Of a DNA stretch of 64,000 nucleotides, positions 1 to 11,610 are shown one piece after another. A program made the translations under genes and the position numbers. The DNA comes from Eutreptiella sp. 'Long Island Sound 2002' (taxonomy: Eukaryota; Euglenozoa; Euglenophyceae; Eutreptiales; Eutreptiaceae), in contig OZ038379.1 in assembly GCA_964036045.1 (NCBI GenBank), positions 75,535,992-75,599,991 of the forward strand. Direction: 5' to 3'. Under the pieces are notes generated by a model, which was not told the DNA's origin, ran no database searches, and was given only the letters and a program-made list of their open reading frames with translations. How positions within the stretch are numbered: the stretch's first letter is position 1; each line of letters begins with the position of its first letter.

Positions 1-100
1 TGAGCGCATTGATGCCCCTGTGAGCGTAGTGCTTTGCCTGCCTGCTCACTTGCGCGTGTCCCGCAGCGTCCCGTGGCCGGCCCCCCACGGGAACGCGTCA
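1..100. other. Non-satellite flank at the left window edge
   Basis: These 100 bases do not match the corresponding part of the 730 bp satellite that follows. They are GC-rich and contain a short inverted repeat around 73-90 (CCGTGG...CCACGG). I see no coding signal. The region matters because it marks the left edge of the satellite array. Confidence 0.55.
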
Positions 101-3100
101 CTACGTTTATGTGGGGCTTGGCCCACAAAAACGGAGCCTAGCGGCCGGCGCTGGCGCCGTTGCTCCCGTGTTTTCATGGTTTTCTCCTTCTCCGCCTTTG
201 AATGGTCTTTTTGCCTTTGTGCTCCTTGTCCTCCCCGTTCTCATCTGAGCACCCGTGCAACCCCACCTCGTGCAATTTCCCCCCGCTTGTTCAAATCACC
301 CCCGCAGGGGGCTGGCTTCTGTGGGGGTCGGGGTGTTGGGGGCCCTGACCCCGCGCCAGAAGCAGTGACCAACTACTACGTTACGCCACCCCCCCCCCCC
401 TGGAAGACAGCCCTTCTCAAAACCCTGCAATGCAGCCCCTTAAAATGATCGCAATCGAATTCTAAGAATGCGACTCTTCTTCTCTTTGGCCGATGATGGT
501 CGTTTTGGTGAATTAGGACCGTTTTAAGCAGTTTTTCGGGCAGTCTCCGAAAATTTGGGGCTGAATTCCGTATTGGCTCTTGCTTGCGAAGTTACATCAT
601 GTTGTAGCCCCTTAGAATGACCAGCTCGGGCCAAAACGTCAGAAAAGCAACCTCATTGGCCAAATCTGGTGCCGTTTCGTTCATTTACAGTCAATTCTGT
701 GCGTTTTTGGCAGTTCTCTGCCATTCTATTTTGCCATATTTGGCATGTATACTTGCTGCCCATCTGGCAAACCTTTTCTGCCAACGGGGCAACCATATTG
801 TGCAAGAGGCAGGAGCCAGCACCCGCTAGGCTACGTTTTTGTGGGGCTTGGCCCACAAAAACGGAGCCTAGCGGCCGGCGCTGGCGCCGTTGCTCCCGTG
901 TTTTCATGGTTTTCTCCTTCTTCGCCTTTGAATGGTCTTTTTGCCTTTGTGCTCCTTGTCCTCCCCGTTCTCATCTGAGCACCCGTGCGACCCCACCTTG
1001 TGCCGATTCCCCCCGCTTGTTCAAATCCCTGCCGCAGGGGGCTGGCTTCTGTCGGGGTCGGGGTGTTGGGGGCCCCTGACCCCGCGCCAGAAGCAGTGGC
1101 CAACTACCACGTTACGCGACCCCCCCACCCTGGAAGACAGCCCTTCTCAAAACCCTGCAATGCAGCCCCTAAAAATGATTGCAATCGAATTCTAAGAACC
1201 TGACTTTTCTTCTTTCTGGCTGACGATGGTCGTTTTGGTGAATTAGGACTGTTTTCAGCAGTTTTTCGGGCAGTCTCCGAAAATTTGGGGCTGAATTCCG
1301 TATTGGCTCTTGCTTGCGAAGTTACATCATGTCGTAGCCCCTCAAAATGACCGACTCGGGCGAAAACGTCAGAAAAGCAACCTCATTGGCCACATCTGGT
1401 GACGTTTCGATGATTTACAGTCAATTTTGTGCGTTTTTTGGCAGTTTTCTGCCCTTTTTTTCGCCATATTTGGCATGTATACTTGCTGCCCATCTGGCAA
1501 GCCTTTTCTGCCAATAGGGCAACCATATTGTGCAAGAGGCAGGAGCCAGCACCCGCTAGGCTACGTTTTTGTGGGGCTTGGCCCACAAAAACGGAGCCTA
1601 GCGGCCGGCGCTGGCGCCGTTGCTCCCGTGTTTTCATGGTTTTGACCTTCTCCGCCTTTGAATGGTCTTTTTGCCTTTGTGCTCCTTGTCCTCCCCGTTC
1701 TCATCTGAGCACCCGTGCGACCCCACCTTGTGCCGATTCCCCCCGCTTGTTCAAATCCCTGCCGCAGGGGGCTGGCTTCTGTGGGGGTCGGGGTGTTGGG
1801 GGCCCCTGACCCCGCGCCAGAAGCAGTGACCAACTACCACGTTACGCGACCCCCCCCCCCTGGAAGACAGCCCTTCTCAAAACCCTGCAATGCAGCCCCT
1901 TAAAATGATTGCAATCGAATTCTAAGAACCTGACTTTTCTTCTTTCTGGCTGACGATGGTCGTTTTGGTGAATTAGGACTGTTTTCAGCAGTTTTTCGGG
2001 CAGTCTCCGAAAATTTGGGGCTGAATTCCGTATTGGCTCTTGCTTGCGAAGTTACATCATGTCGTAGCCCCTCAAAATGACCGACTCGGGCGAAAACGTC
2101 AGAAAAGCAACCTCATTGGCCACATCTGGTGACGTTTCGATGATTTACAGTCAATTTTGTGCGTTTTTTGGCAGTTTTCTGCCCTTTTTTTCGCCATATT
2201 TGGCATGTATACTTGCTGCCCATCTGGCAAGCCTTTTCTGCCAATAGGGCAACCATATTGTGCAAAAAGCAGGAGGCAGCTCCCGCTAGGCTACGTTTTT
2301 GTGGGGCTTGGCCCACAAAAACGGAGCCTAGCGGCCGGCGCTGGCGCCGTTGCTCCCGTGTTTTCATGGTTTTGACCTTCTCCGCCTTTGAATGGTCTTT
2401 TTGCCTTTGTGCTCCTTGTCATCCCCGTTCTCATCTGAGCACCCGTGCGACCCCACCTCGTGCAATTTCCCCTCGCTTGTTCAAATCCCCCCCGCAGGGG
2501 GCTGGCTTCTGTGGGGGTCGGGGTGTTGGGGGCTCCTGACCCCGCGCCAGAAGCAGTGACCAACTACCACGTTACGCCACCCCCCCCCCCTGGAAGACAG
2601 CCCTTCTCAAAACCCTGCAATGCAGTCCCTTAAAATGATCGCAATCGAACTCTAAGAACGCGACGTTTCTTCTCTTTGGCCGACGACGTCCGTTTTGGTG
2701 ACTTAGCACTGTTTTAAGCAGTTTTTCGGGCAGTCTCCGAAAATTTGGGGCTGAATTCTATATTGGCTCTTGCTTGCGAAGGTACATCATGTTCTAGCCC
2801 CTTAAAATGACCGGCTCGGGCGAAAACGCCAGAAAGGCAACCTCATTGGCCAAATATGGTGGCGTTTTGATGATTTACGGTGAATTTTGTGCGTTTTTTG
2901 GCAGTTTTCGGCCATTTTTTTCGCCATATTTGGCATGTATACTTGCTGCCCATCTGGCAAGCCTTTTCTGCCAATAGGGCAACCATATTGGGCAAGAGGC
3001 AGGAGGCAGCACCCGCTAGGCTACGTTTTTGTGGGGCTTGGCCCACAAAAACGGAGCCTAGCGGCCGGCGCTGGCGCCGTTGCTCCCGTGTTTTCATGGT

Positions 3101-5404
3101 TTTCGCCTTCTCCGCCTTTGAATGGTCTTTTTGCCTTTGTGCTCCTTGTCCTCCCCGTTCTCATCTGAGCACCCGTGCAACCCCATCTCGTGCAATTTCC
3201 CCCCGCTTGTTCAAATCCCCCCCGCAGGGGGCTGGCTTCTGTGGGGGTCGGGGTGTTGGGGGCCCCTGACCCCGCGCGAGAAGCAGTGACCAACTACTAC
3301 GTTACGCCAGCCCCCCCCCCTGGAAGACAGCCCTTCTCAAAACCCTGCAATGCAGCCCCTTAAAATGATCACAATCGAATTGTAAGAACGCGATCTTTCT
3401 TATTTTTGGCCGACGATGGTCGTCTTGGGGAATTAGGACCGTTTTAAGCAGTTTTTCGGGCAGTCTCCGAAAATTTGGGGCTGAATTCCGTATTGGCTCT
3501 TGCCTGCGAAGTTGCAGCATGTTGAAGCCCCTCAAAATGACCGGCTCGGGCCAAAACGTCAGAAAAGCAACCTAATTGGCCAAGTCAGGTGCCTTTTTGA
3601 TGATTTACGGTGAATTTTGTGCGTTTTTTGGCAGTTTTTTGCCATTTTTCTCGCCATATTTGGCATGTATACTTGCTGCCCATCTGGCAAACCTTTTCTG
3701 CCAACGGGGCAACCATATTGTGCAAAAGGCAAGAGGCAGCACCCGCCAGGCTACGTTTTTGTGGGGCTTGGCCCACAAAAACGGAGCCTAGCGGCCGGCG
3801 CTGGCGCCGTTGCTCCTGTGTTTTCAGGGTTTTCTCCTTCTCCGCCTTTGAATGGTCTTTTTGCCTTTGTGCTCCTGGTCCTCCCCGTTCTCATCTGAGC
3901 ATCCGTGCGACCCCACCTCGTGTATCTTTCCCCCGCTTGTTCAATTCCCCCCCGCAGGGGGCTGGCTTCTGTGGGGGTCGGGGTGTTGGGGGCCCCTGAC
4001 CCCGCGCCAGAAGCAGTGACCAACTACTACGTTACGCGACCCCCCCCCCCTGGAAGACAGCCCTTCTCAAAACCCTGCAATGCAGCCCCTTAGAATGATC
4101 GCAATGGAATTCTAGGAACGCAACTTTTCTTCTTTTTGGCCGATGATGGTCGTTTTGGTGAATTAGGACCGTTTTAAGCAGCTTTTCGGGCAGTCTTCGA
4201 AAATTTGGGGCTGAATCCCGTATTGGCTCTTGCTTGCGAAGTTACATCATGTTGAAGCCCCTCAAAATGACCTGCTTGGGCCAAAACGTCAGAAAAGCAA
4301 CCTAATTGGCCGAGTCAGGTGCCTTTTTGATGATTTACGGTGAATTTTGTGCGTTTTTAGGCAGTTTTTTGCCATTTTTTTTGCCATATTTGGCATGTAT
4401 ACTTGCTGCCCATCTGGCAAACCTTTTCTGCCAACGAGGGTACCATTTTGTGCAAAAGGCAAGAGGCAGCACCCGCCAGGCTACATTTTTGTGGGGCTTG
4501 GCCCACAAAAACGGAGCCTAGCGGCCGGCGCTGGCGCCGTTGCTCCCGTGTTTTCATGGTTTTCTCCTTCTCCGCCTTTGAATGGTCTTTTTGCCTTTGT
4601 GCTCCTGGTCCTCCCCGTTCTCATCTTAGCATCCGTGCGACCCCACCTCGTGCATCTTTCCCCCGCTTGTTCAAATCCCCCCCGCAGGGGGCTGGCTTCT
4701 GTGGGGGTCGGGGTGTTGGGGGCCCCTGACCCCGCGCCAGAAGCAGTGACCAACTACTACGTTACGCGACCCCCCCCCCCCCTGGAAGACGGCCCTTCTC
4801 AAAACCCTGCAATGCAGCCCCTTAAAATGATCGCAATGGAATTCTAAGAACGCGACTTTTCTTCTCTTTGGCCGATGATGGTCGTTTTGGTGAATTAGGA
4901 CCGTTTTAAGCAGCTTTTCGGGCAGTCTCCGAAAATTTGGGGCTGAATTCCGTATTGGCTCTTGCTTGCGAAGTTACATCTTGTTGTAGCCCCTTAAAAT
5001 GAAGAGCTCGGGCCAAAACATCAGAAAAGCAACCTAATTGGCCAAGTCAGGTGCCTTTTTGATGATTTACGGTGAATTTTGTGCGTTTTTAGGCAGTTTT
5101 TTGCCATTTTTTTCGCCATATTTGGCACGTATACTTGCTGCCCATCTGGCAAACCTTTTCTGCCAACGGGGCAACCATATTGTGCAAGAGGCAAGAGGCA
5201 GCACCCGCTAGGCTGCGTTTTTGTGGGGCTTGGCCCACAAAAACGGAGCCTAGCGGCCGGCGCTGGCGCCGTTGCTCCCGTGTCTTCATGGTTTTCTCCT
5301 TCTCCGCCTTTGAATGGTCTTTTTGCCTTTGTGCTCCTGGTCCTCCCCGTTCTCATCTGAGCATCCGTGCGACTCCACCTCGTGCATCTTTCCCCCGCTT
5401 GTTC
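101..5404. repeat. Tandem satellite, ~730 bp monomer, about 7.3 copies
   Basis: The same sequence landmark (GTGGGGCTTGGCCCAC) recurs near 111, 841, 1571, 2301, 3031, 3761, 4491 and 5224, a spacing of about 730 bp. The units differ by scattered substitutions and small indels, mostly in C and T tracts. Each unit carries a long hairpin, a C-tract followed by GGAAGAC, and a CCCTGCAATGCAGCCCCTT segment. Short ORFs occur on both strands in every unit, but 730 is not a multiple of three and the ORFs differ between units, so the array looks noncoding. The last unit switches into the 1147 bp satellite within a shared core near 5390-5410. Confidence 0.93.
1555..1602. repeat. Long hairpin conserved in every 730 bp unit (example)
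   Basis: The arms at 1555-1575 and 1582-1602 are 21 bases each and complementary except for one A/C mismatch. They enclose a 6-base loop (GCTTGG). The structure recurs near 825, 2285, 3015, 3745, 4475 and 5207, with small changes. A second short palindrome, GGCGCTGGCGCC, follows directly. Retention across units suggests a structural role or selection, but sequence homogenisation alone could also keep it. Confidence 0.85.
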
Positions 5405-7697
5405 ACCCCCCCCCCCATGGGGGGCTTTTAATTGGGGGGCCGGGGAATGGGGCCCCGCCCCCCTCTAAAAGCAGTCCTTATGCCATTATATATAATCCGC
5501 GCGCCGAAACGAAACATATCCCAAAAGTGTACGATGCAGCCCCTCTAAATGACCGCATCAAAGAGCTGATTCGCGCTGTCATATTGCTTTTGAATGATCA
5601 TGGCTGTTTTGCAAAGTTGGGACCTTTACAAGGTTTTTACCTTCTTTACCAGCATCCACTAATTCCTTATAAGCGAGGGATGCGATTCAAAGGTGCACCA
5701 GCAAAGTTGAGGTGCCGAACAACACTATATACAAGCCACAGGCCCCAAATCTCAAGAAATCTATTTGACATATTATTTATTTGCTGTGCACGCGTGCATT
5801 TTGCAGTCGTCGGCATTTGCGATCTTTCAATTTGACTGTCCAAAGTGAAATCGGGCTACAATGCACTAAATTTCGATCGAAGACCAGATTTATAAATGAT
5901 TCTAAAAGCCTCCTGTTGCTGTTCAATCGGGAAACCGCCGTCGTTTTGTTTTAGCACCGCTTTTCGATTTGACGGTTTTCAGCGCCCTCAGCTGCCTTTT
6001 CAAGCTCAAAAATGAAAAGAACACCCCCAAATTGACCAAAATTGCCCTTGATTTTGTCAAAATCCGATACAATAGGCCCGAGTTATGAATATGTCAATTG
6101 TATGCTATTTGCACCCTGTATCGCTAATCTTGCCCGATGCACCCTCCCTGTCCTTGCGCTGCTAGCTTAAACATAGGGCAAAGGAGTGTTTTTGCTTTTG
6201 TTTGTCACCGCCCGGCTCCATTTCCGACATAGAAAAGTGACCCGAAAATGGCTAAAAACGTAATAAGGCTTTTCTTTTGATGGTGCCTCGCACCAGCAAA
6301 GGAAAAGCCCCACCAAGCACAAAGGACGAATGATTCATTTAACCTTAGTTTTCCACACCCTCCGCAACATATCATGTATCATTGCTTCATTGAAATTTCC
6401 TCAACATGCTCATCTTTCTTTGTTATAAATACGTGATCATGCAAATGCATATCGTGCAATCTGAATTCGTCGTCCAACAGATACCCTTCAGAGGCGATCA
6501 CAGTCCGCACACTGCCCTTCCCCATCTCGTGGAGCCCCCCTCCGCTTGTTCACCTCCCCCCCCATGGGGGGCTCATAATTTGGGGGCCGGGGAATGGGGC
6601 CCCGCCCCCCTCTAAAAGCAGTGCTTATGCCATTATATACGACTCGCGCGCTGAAACGAAACATACCTCAAAAGTGTACGATGCAGCCCCTCTAAATGAC
6701 CGCCTCGGAGAGCTGATTCGCGCCGTCATATTTGTTTTGATCAACCATGGCTGTTTTGCAAAGTTGGGACCTTTACAAGGTTTTAACTTCTTTACCAGCA
6801 TCCACTAATTCCATATAAGCTAGGGATGCGATTTAAAGGTGCGCTAGCAAAGTTGAGGTGCCGAACAACACTATATATGAGCCACAGGCCCCAAATCCCA
6901 AGAAATCTATTTGACATATTATTTATTTGCTGTGCACGCGTGCATTTCGCAGTCGCCGGCATTTGCGATCTTTCATTTTGACTGTCCAAAGTGAAATCGG
7001 GCCACAATGCACTAAATTTCGATCTAAGACCAGATTTCTAAATGATTCTAAAAGCCTCGTGTTGCGGTTTGATTGACAATCCGCCGTTGTTTTGTTTTAG
7101 CACCACTTTTCGATTTGACAGTTTTCGGCGCCCTCAGCTGCCTTTTTAAGCTCAAAAATGAGAAGAACACCCCCAAATTGACCAAAATTGCCCTTGACTT
7201 CGTCCAAATCCGATACAATAGGCCCGAGTTATGAATATGTCAATTTTATGCTATTTGCACCCTGTATCGCCAATCTTGCCCAATGCACCCCCCCTGTCCT
7301 TGCGCTGCTAGCATAAACATAAGGCAAAGGAGTGTTTTTGCGTTTGTTTGTCACCGCCCGGCTCCATTTCCGACATAGAAAAGTGACCCGAAAATGGCTA
7401 AAAACGTAATAAGGCTTTTCTTTTGATGGTGCTTCGCACCAGCAAAGGAAAAGCCACACCAAGCACGAAAGACGAAGGATTCATTTAACCTTACTTTTCC
7501 ACACCCTCCGCAACATATCATGTATCATTGCTTCATTGAAATTTCCTCAACATGCTCATCTTTCTTTGTTAGAAATACGTGATCATGCACGTGCATATCG
7601 TGCAATCTGAATTCGTCGTCCAACAGATACCCTTCGGAGGCGATCACAGCCCGCACACTGCCCTTCCCCATCTCGTGGAGCCCCCCTCCGCTTGTTG
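5405..7697. repeat. Satellite of 1147 bp, two tandem units
   Basis: The landmark CGCTTGTT falls at about 5396, 6543 and 7690, giving two units of about 1147 bp. The units are nearly identical. The third unit breaks off at about 7697, where the CTGTCGC minisatellite begins. Each unit starts with a C-tract and GGGGCCCCG core that resembles the equivalent part of the 730 bp satellite (CGCTTGTTCA, C-tract, AAGCAG, GATGCAGCCCCT). The remainder is AT-richer and unrelated. I see no convincing coding sequence. Confidence 0.88.
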
Positions 7698-7708
7698 TCT
7701 TCCACAGG

Positions 7709-8157
7709 CCTGTCGCTCTCCTGTCGCACCCCTGTCGCCTTCCTGTCGCCTTCCTGTCGCCTTCCTGTCGCAAAAAAACACCCTGCCGCTCTCCTGTCGC
7801 TCTCCTGTCGCTCTCCTGTCGCTCTTCTGTCGCTTTCCCCTGTCGCTTCCCTGTCGCTTCCCTGTCGCCGCTAGCCCTGTTGCCCTCCTGTCGTCTTCCT
7901 GTCGCTTTCCTGTCGCTTATCCTGTCGCTATGTCTTGTTTCCTGTCGCCTCCCTGTCGTCTCCCTGTCGCCACCCTGTCGCCGCCCTGTCGCCCTCCTGT
8001 CGCCCTCCTGTCGCACCTCCCCTGTCGCCTTCCTGTCGCCTGCCTGTCGCTTCATGGCGCTTCCCTGCCGCTTTCCTGCCGCTGGCCTGTCGTCTTCCTG
8101 TCGCCACCCTGTCGTCTTCCTGTCGCCACCCTGTCGCCTTCCTGTCGCTCCCTGCCG
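7709..8157. repeat. CCTGTCGC minisatellite (~10-11 bp unit)
   Basis: About forty copies of a 10-11 base unit, consensus CCTGTCGCYYT, run from 7709 to 8157 with variable spacer bases. It starts abruptly inside the third, truncated 1147 bp unit. The complementary strand is open for 211 codons and would give an Arg/Gly/Asp/Gln-rich repeat peptide, but this follows from the simple repeat and I do not call it a gene. Confidence 0.9.
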
Positions 8158-9949
8158 CATTTCACCGTCGCCTGCCTCGCGTGGCCCGAATCTACTAGCA
8201 GCACCATCAACCGGACCATCACTTGCAACGCCCTAGCGACACCGTCAACCGTAACACCACCGGCAGCACCCTCACCATCGGCGCCATCAGCGACACGATC
8301 GCCAGACGCATCCACGGCAGCACACTGACCATAGGCATCACCAGCGACGTCAACACCAAACCCTAACCCTAACCCAAACCCAAACCCCAACCTGCGGCAC
8401 CCTCACCAACGTCATCACCAGGGACACCAATGCATCACCCGCATCACCCCCACCAACGACATCACCAGCGGCGCCCTCCGCCACGATCGGCGAGGAGCCA
8501 CCCAACACCGCCAGCACCAGCAGGCAAGCCGGCCAGCAGCGCCCACAACAGGCCAAGGACCGCCCGCGCGCGGACCCACACCCAGAACCAGCACCTACAT
8601 CACAATCAACATCACCAACACTACCGTCAACCGTAGCACTGCCTGCAACACCCTCAGCATCGGCACCACCGGCGTTGCCGACCCCCGGTGCTTGCAACAC
8701 CTGCGGCACCCTCACCATCCGCGTCACCAGTGGCACCGACACCCGGGGCGACACCTACAGCGCCCTCACCATCAGCACCACCAACCTCCATGAAGTATTA
8801 TCCGCATCACAACCACTCGGTGCCCTCACCTACAGCACCCTCGCCATCGGCATCACCAGCAGCACTTTCACCCGTTACATCACCGGCAGCGCCGTCACCA
8901 CCGGCACCACCACCCATTGCCCTGCGCTCACCATTGGCCTCACCAGTGGCACCATCAGCCAGTGCATCGCCTCCAGCAACCTCACCATCGACAACACCAG
9001 CACCACCGTCACCCTGATGGGATCTACCCGCAGTCCAAGGACAGGTCCGTTCCCAAGAACCGCGGTGTCACCTGCAGTACCTTTTCTCATCTGCAACACG
9101 GCCGGCTGCATCACCAGCACCACCGTCACCCACCACCGCCACCACGGGCGGCACCTCCACCCGGTACACCACCTACAACACCCTCACCGTCGGCGTCACC
9201 ACCCTAACTGTCACCCAGTGCATCCCCTACGCCACCCTCACCTCCGGCATCACCTACCGCACCCCCACCATCGGCATCATCAACCCCACCACCCGATGTA
9301 TCACCTACAGCGCCCTCACCATCACCACCACCAACCCGGGTCCTTCAACCGGGGTTTTCCAACAGTCCGTTCCGGATACGTCCAACCCCCATGACCGTTC
9401 CCAGAAACCCTGGCATCACCTACAGCACCCTCACCATCAGCATCACCGGCAAAAACACCGCCCCTTACGTCACCTGCAGCACCCTCACCATCGCCATCGC
9501 CACCCGAACCATCACCCGGTATCACCTACACCACCCTCACCATCCGTATCACCAAAGGCACAACCAACCGCTACATCACCAGCAGCAATAGCAGCGCCAT
9601 CACCACCATTACCACCAGCGGCACCATCACCTGTTACCCCACCTACAGCACCCTCACCATCCGCAACACCAACCTCACCATCAACTGGCACGTTGCCTGC
9701 ACCATCCTCACCATCGGCATCACCAGCGCCACCATCACCAGCCACAGTGCCTACAGCACCCTCACCACGGATATCACCGGCAGCACAATGCCGTTGCATC
9801 ACCTGCACCATCACCTACACCACCGTCACTGTCGGCACCACCAGCGACGCAATCACCCACTGCATCACCCAAACCACCCTCACCATCAGCATCACCAGCG
9901 CCGCCCACCACATCACCTGCGACGACCACACCGTCGGCATCGTCAGCAC
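8158..9949. repeat. CACC/ACCATC-rich low-complexity tract
   Basis: This 1.8 kb stretch is built of irregular repeats of phrases such as CACCCTCACCATCGGCATCACCAGC, with a period near 30-36 bases. Several frames on both strands are open. They give Thr/Ser/Ile-rich, His/Pro-rich or Gly/Asp/Val-rich peptides, as expected for a biased simple repeat. It may be the divergent low-complexity 5' part of the LINE fragment that follows, which would resemble the Pro/His-rich 40-42 kb region, but I cannot show that. Confidence 0.75.
8358..8388. repeat. Short interstitial telomere-like block
   Basis: The sequence AAACCCTAACCCTAACCC at 8358-8375 is followed by AAACCC-type variants to 8388. It holds two exact CCCTAA units plus degenerate ones inside the CACC-rich tract. 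It is too short and too internal to be a chromosome end, and may simply be a variant of the surrounding C/A-rich repeat. Confidence 0.5.
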
Positions 9950-10330
9950 ACCACCTACCAACAGGCCACATAGGGAAAACCCCACACGACCCCACTAGAC
10001 CCCACCAGACCGCCCCACGACCTGAACCCCGCCCCTGGGAGAACGGGCCAACAAGGGCAACACACCACACCCCAGGGGTCAGAGATCACGGGGGACAGCG
10101 GAGCGAGCACGCCACCACCCACACGCATCACCGGCCCTGTCGTACACCGCCCTGCGACACAACAACCACACCGTCCCCCCGCTTCCCCCGACAGGACGTG
10201 CGCTGCAGCCCACTGCCCATGGGACGACGACTATGACGTCCTCCCGGCCCTCCAACAACTACTGGTAGCCACGGCCCCGCGCCCACACGCCGACCAGCAA
10301 ACCCTATACCCGCAGGAGCCCGACCACCCC

Positions 10331-11278
10331 ATGCAACTCCACCCCGTATCTCCCGCAGCCACAGCAGACCAGAACGCGGAATACCAGCAAAAGGAATCCG
10401 ACCGCGCCGCCGCGCTCCCACTCCTCCCCTGGGCAAAGGACATCTACGCCACACTGGCCAGCACCATAGCCCACCCTATGGACGCCGAGCAATACTACCA
10501 ATGCGTCCTCCGAGAACTCCCAGCGAACCACGGGACCCTCCAGGGGTGGAGGCGGACGAAAGGGGGCAACAACGAATGGGGCCCAGAAGATGATTTTCTC
10601 CGGGAAGACACTTGGGACGGCAACATGGACACCTTCCTGGAAGCGGCAGCCAAGACCTACCCCCGCCCACCTGCAGACACCTGGCACGGACTCCACGCCC
10701 TCTTTGCGTTCCACAGCTGGAAACACCACCACAACGTCTCCCTTCACCCCCTCGACCACAATCCGCAACGATGGACGCCTGAAAACGGCGCCACCACCGC
10801 TGTCACCATACAGCAAGACCCCGAAAACCCAACAAGATACCATCTCACCTGGAGCGATCCAGCATCGCACCCCGCCGCCTCCCCCACCCTCCAGGACATC
10901 TTCGCCACCATCAGCGCAGGACTACCAGAAGCGAAAGCCCCACAACAACCAGACGACGAGATGCCCCAAGCGCCGCCGCCACCAACCGCACAGGAGCGCC
11001 CCCCCCAAGAGCCTGTCGCCCACCCCATCAGCACAATGGAATTTTCCCCACAACACCGAAATAACCCCGGACCGCAACGGTTTCGAACCCTGCCTCGGGA
11101 ATGGGCAATCCACAACGGCACGCTCCGATGGGACGAAATCACACCGGGGCTGCAGGCCATCCGCCTCCACTCAATCATCGAACCCACTGACACCTGGGGA
11201 CTACCGGCGGACCGCCACCACCTCCCCTTACCATCCAAGGGGATGCCACCATTACACCAACAGAGGGAGCCCCCATAA
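10331..11278 (+). pseudogene. LINE ORF1-like protein, N-terminal conserved blocks
   Basis: A 315-codon open frame; the same frame is open further upstream, so the true start is unknown. It contains a block with DRAAALPLLPW near residue 25 and a W-H-G-L-H-A-L-F-x-F-H-S-W motif near residue 120. A Pro/Gln-rich linker follows, then GTLRWDEITPG near residue 264. The last motif aligns with GTFTWGEILPG of the 30.9 kb LINE ORF. The WHGLHALF block aligns with segments at 16.8, 27.9, 33.1, 42.6 and 54.9 kb. The frame ends early: homology continues in a shifted frame after 11278. The function is unknown; by position it would be a LINE accessory or nucleic-acid-binding protein. Confidence 0.65.
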
Positions 11279-11607
11279 CGGCGGCCCCCGCCCACGCCGG
11301 CCAGATAGCCCCAGAAACGTTGTCGGCACCGATGACGGTACATCCGGGCCCCACCCCATGGCAAGCCATCGTTATCACCTACCCCGCCCCCAACAACCAC
11401 ACACACAACTGGCAACACAGGGGGGGCGACATCCGTGGAGACCTCCTCTAGGAACACCTAGGACTCACGCGCACCCGCCACACCCTCCATCAGGTGCGAG
11501 GAGTAGCTCAAGCACCACACGGCATACACACTCCGGGGTTATGGGCATACACCACACCCATAAGCTCACAAGCAGCGGACGACATCAGGACCGCACTATC
11601 CATCCAA
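11279..11607 (+). pseudogene. Continuation of LINE ORF1-like protein, frameshifted
   Basis: After the stop at 11276-11278, homology to the large LINE resumes in another frame. A TPWQAIVIT segment corresponds to HPWHVVIV at about 31.14 kb. A stop (TAG) near 11449 and a further frame change come before HTPGLWAYTTP and AADDIRTAL, which correspond to GVWAYTRTL and AAEALKTAI at 31.33-31.40 kb. The coding is lost at the minisatellite junction. Confidence 0.6.
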
Positions 11608-11610
11608 CAG

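Larger units (their letters stand above)
9950..11610 (+). mobile_element. LINE fragment, copy 1 (ORF1-like part, 3' truncated)
   Basis: The translated blocks match those of the large LINE at 30.6-46.4 kb: a G-T-x-x-W-x-E-I-x-P-G motif near 11118, a P-W-x-x-x-x-I motif near 11360, and a WAYT block near 11539. The fragment is cut at about 11610, where the GC-rich minisatellite begins (CCCACTGGCTGTGGGT). No RT part remains. The left limit is uncertain because it merges into low-complexity DNA. Confidence 0.75.

Noticed and set aside
101-5404. Repeated 60-170 codon ORFs on both strands of the 730 bp satellite
   Set aside because: Frames shift between units and lengths vary. Similarity of the peptides follows from the DNA repeat.
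7525-8160. A 211-codon minus-strand ORF with Arg/Gly/Asp/Gln-rich repeats
   Set aside because: It is the translation of a 10-11 bp minisatellite, and the unit length is not constant modulo three.
8358-8388. True chromosome end
   Set aside because: Only two exact CCCTAA units, embedded in C/A-rich repeats, with tens of kb on the other side.
8675-9394. Thr/Ser/Ile repeat protein that looks like a beta-helix or adhesin
   Set aside because: Several other frames on both strands are equally open over the same low-complexity DNA, and no start, signal peptide or conserved domain is visible.
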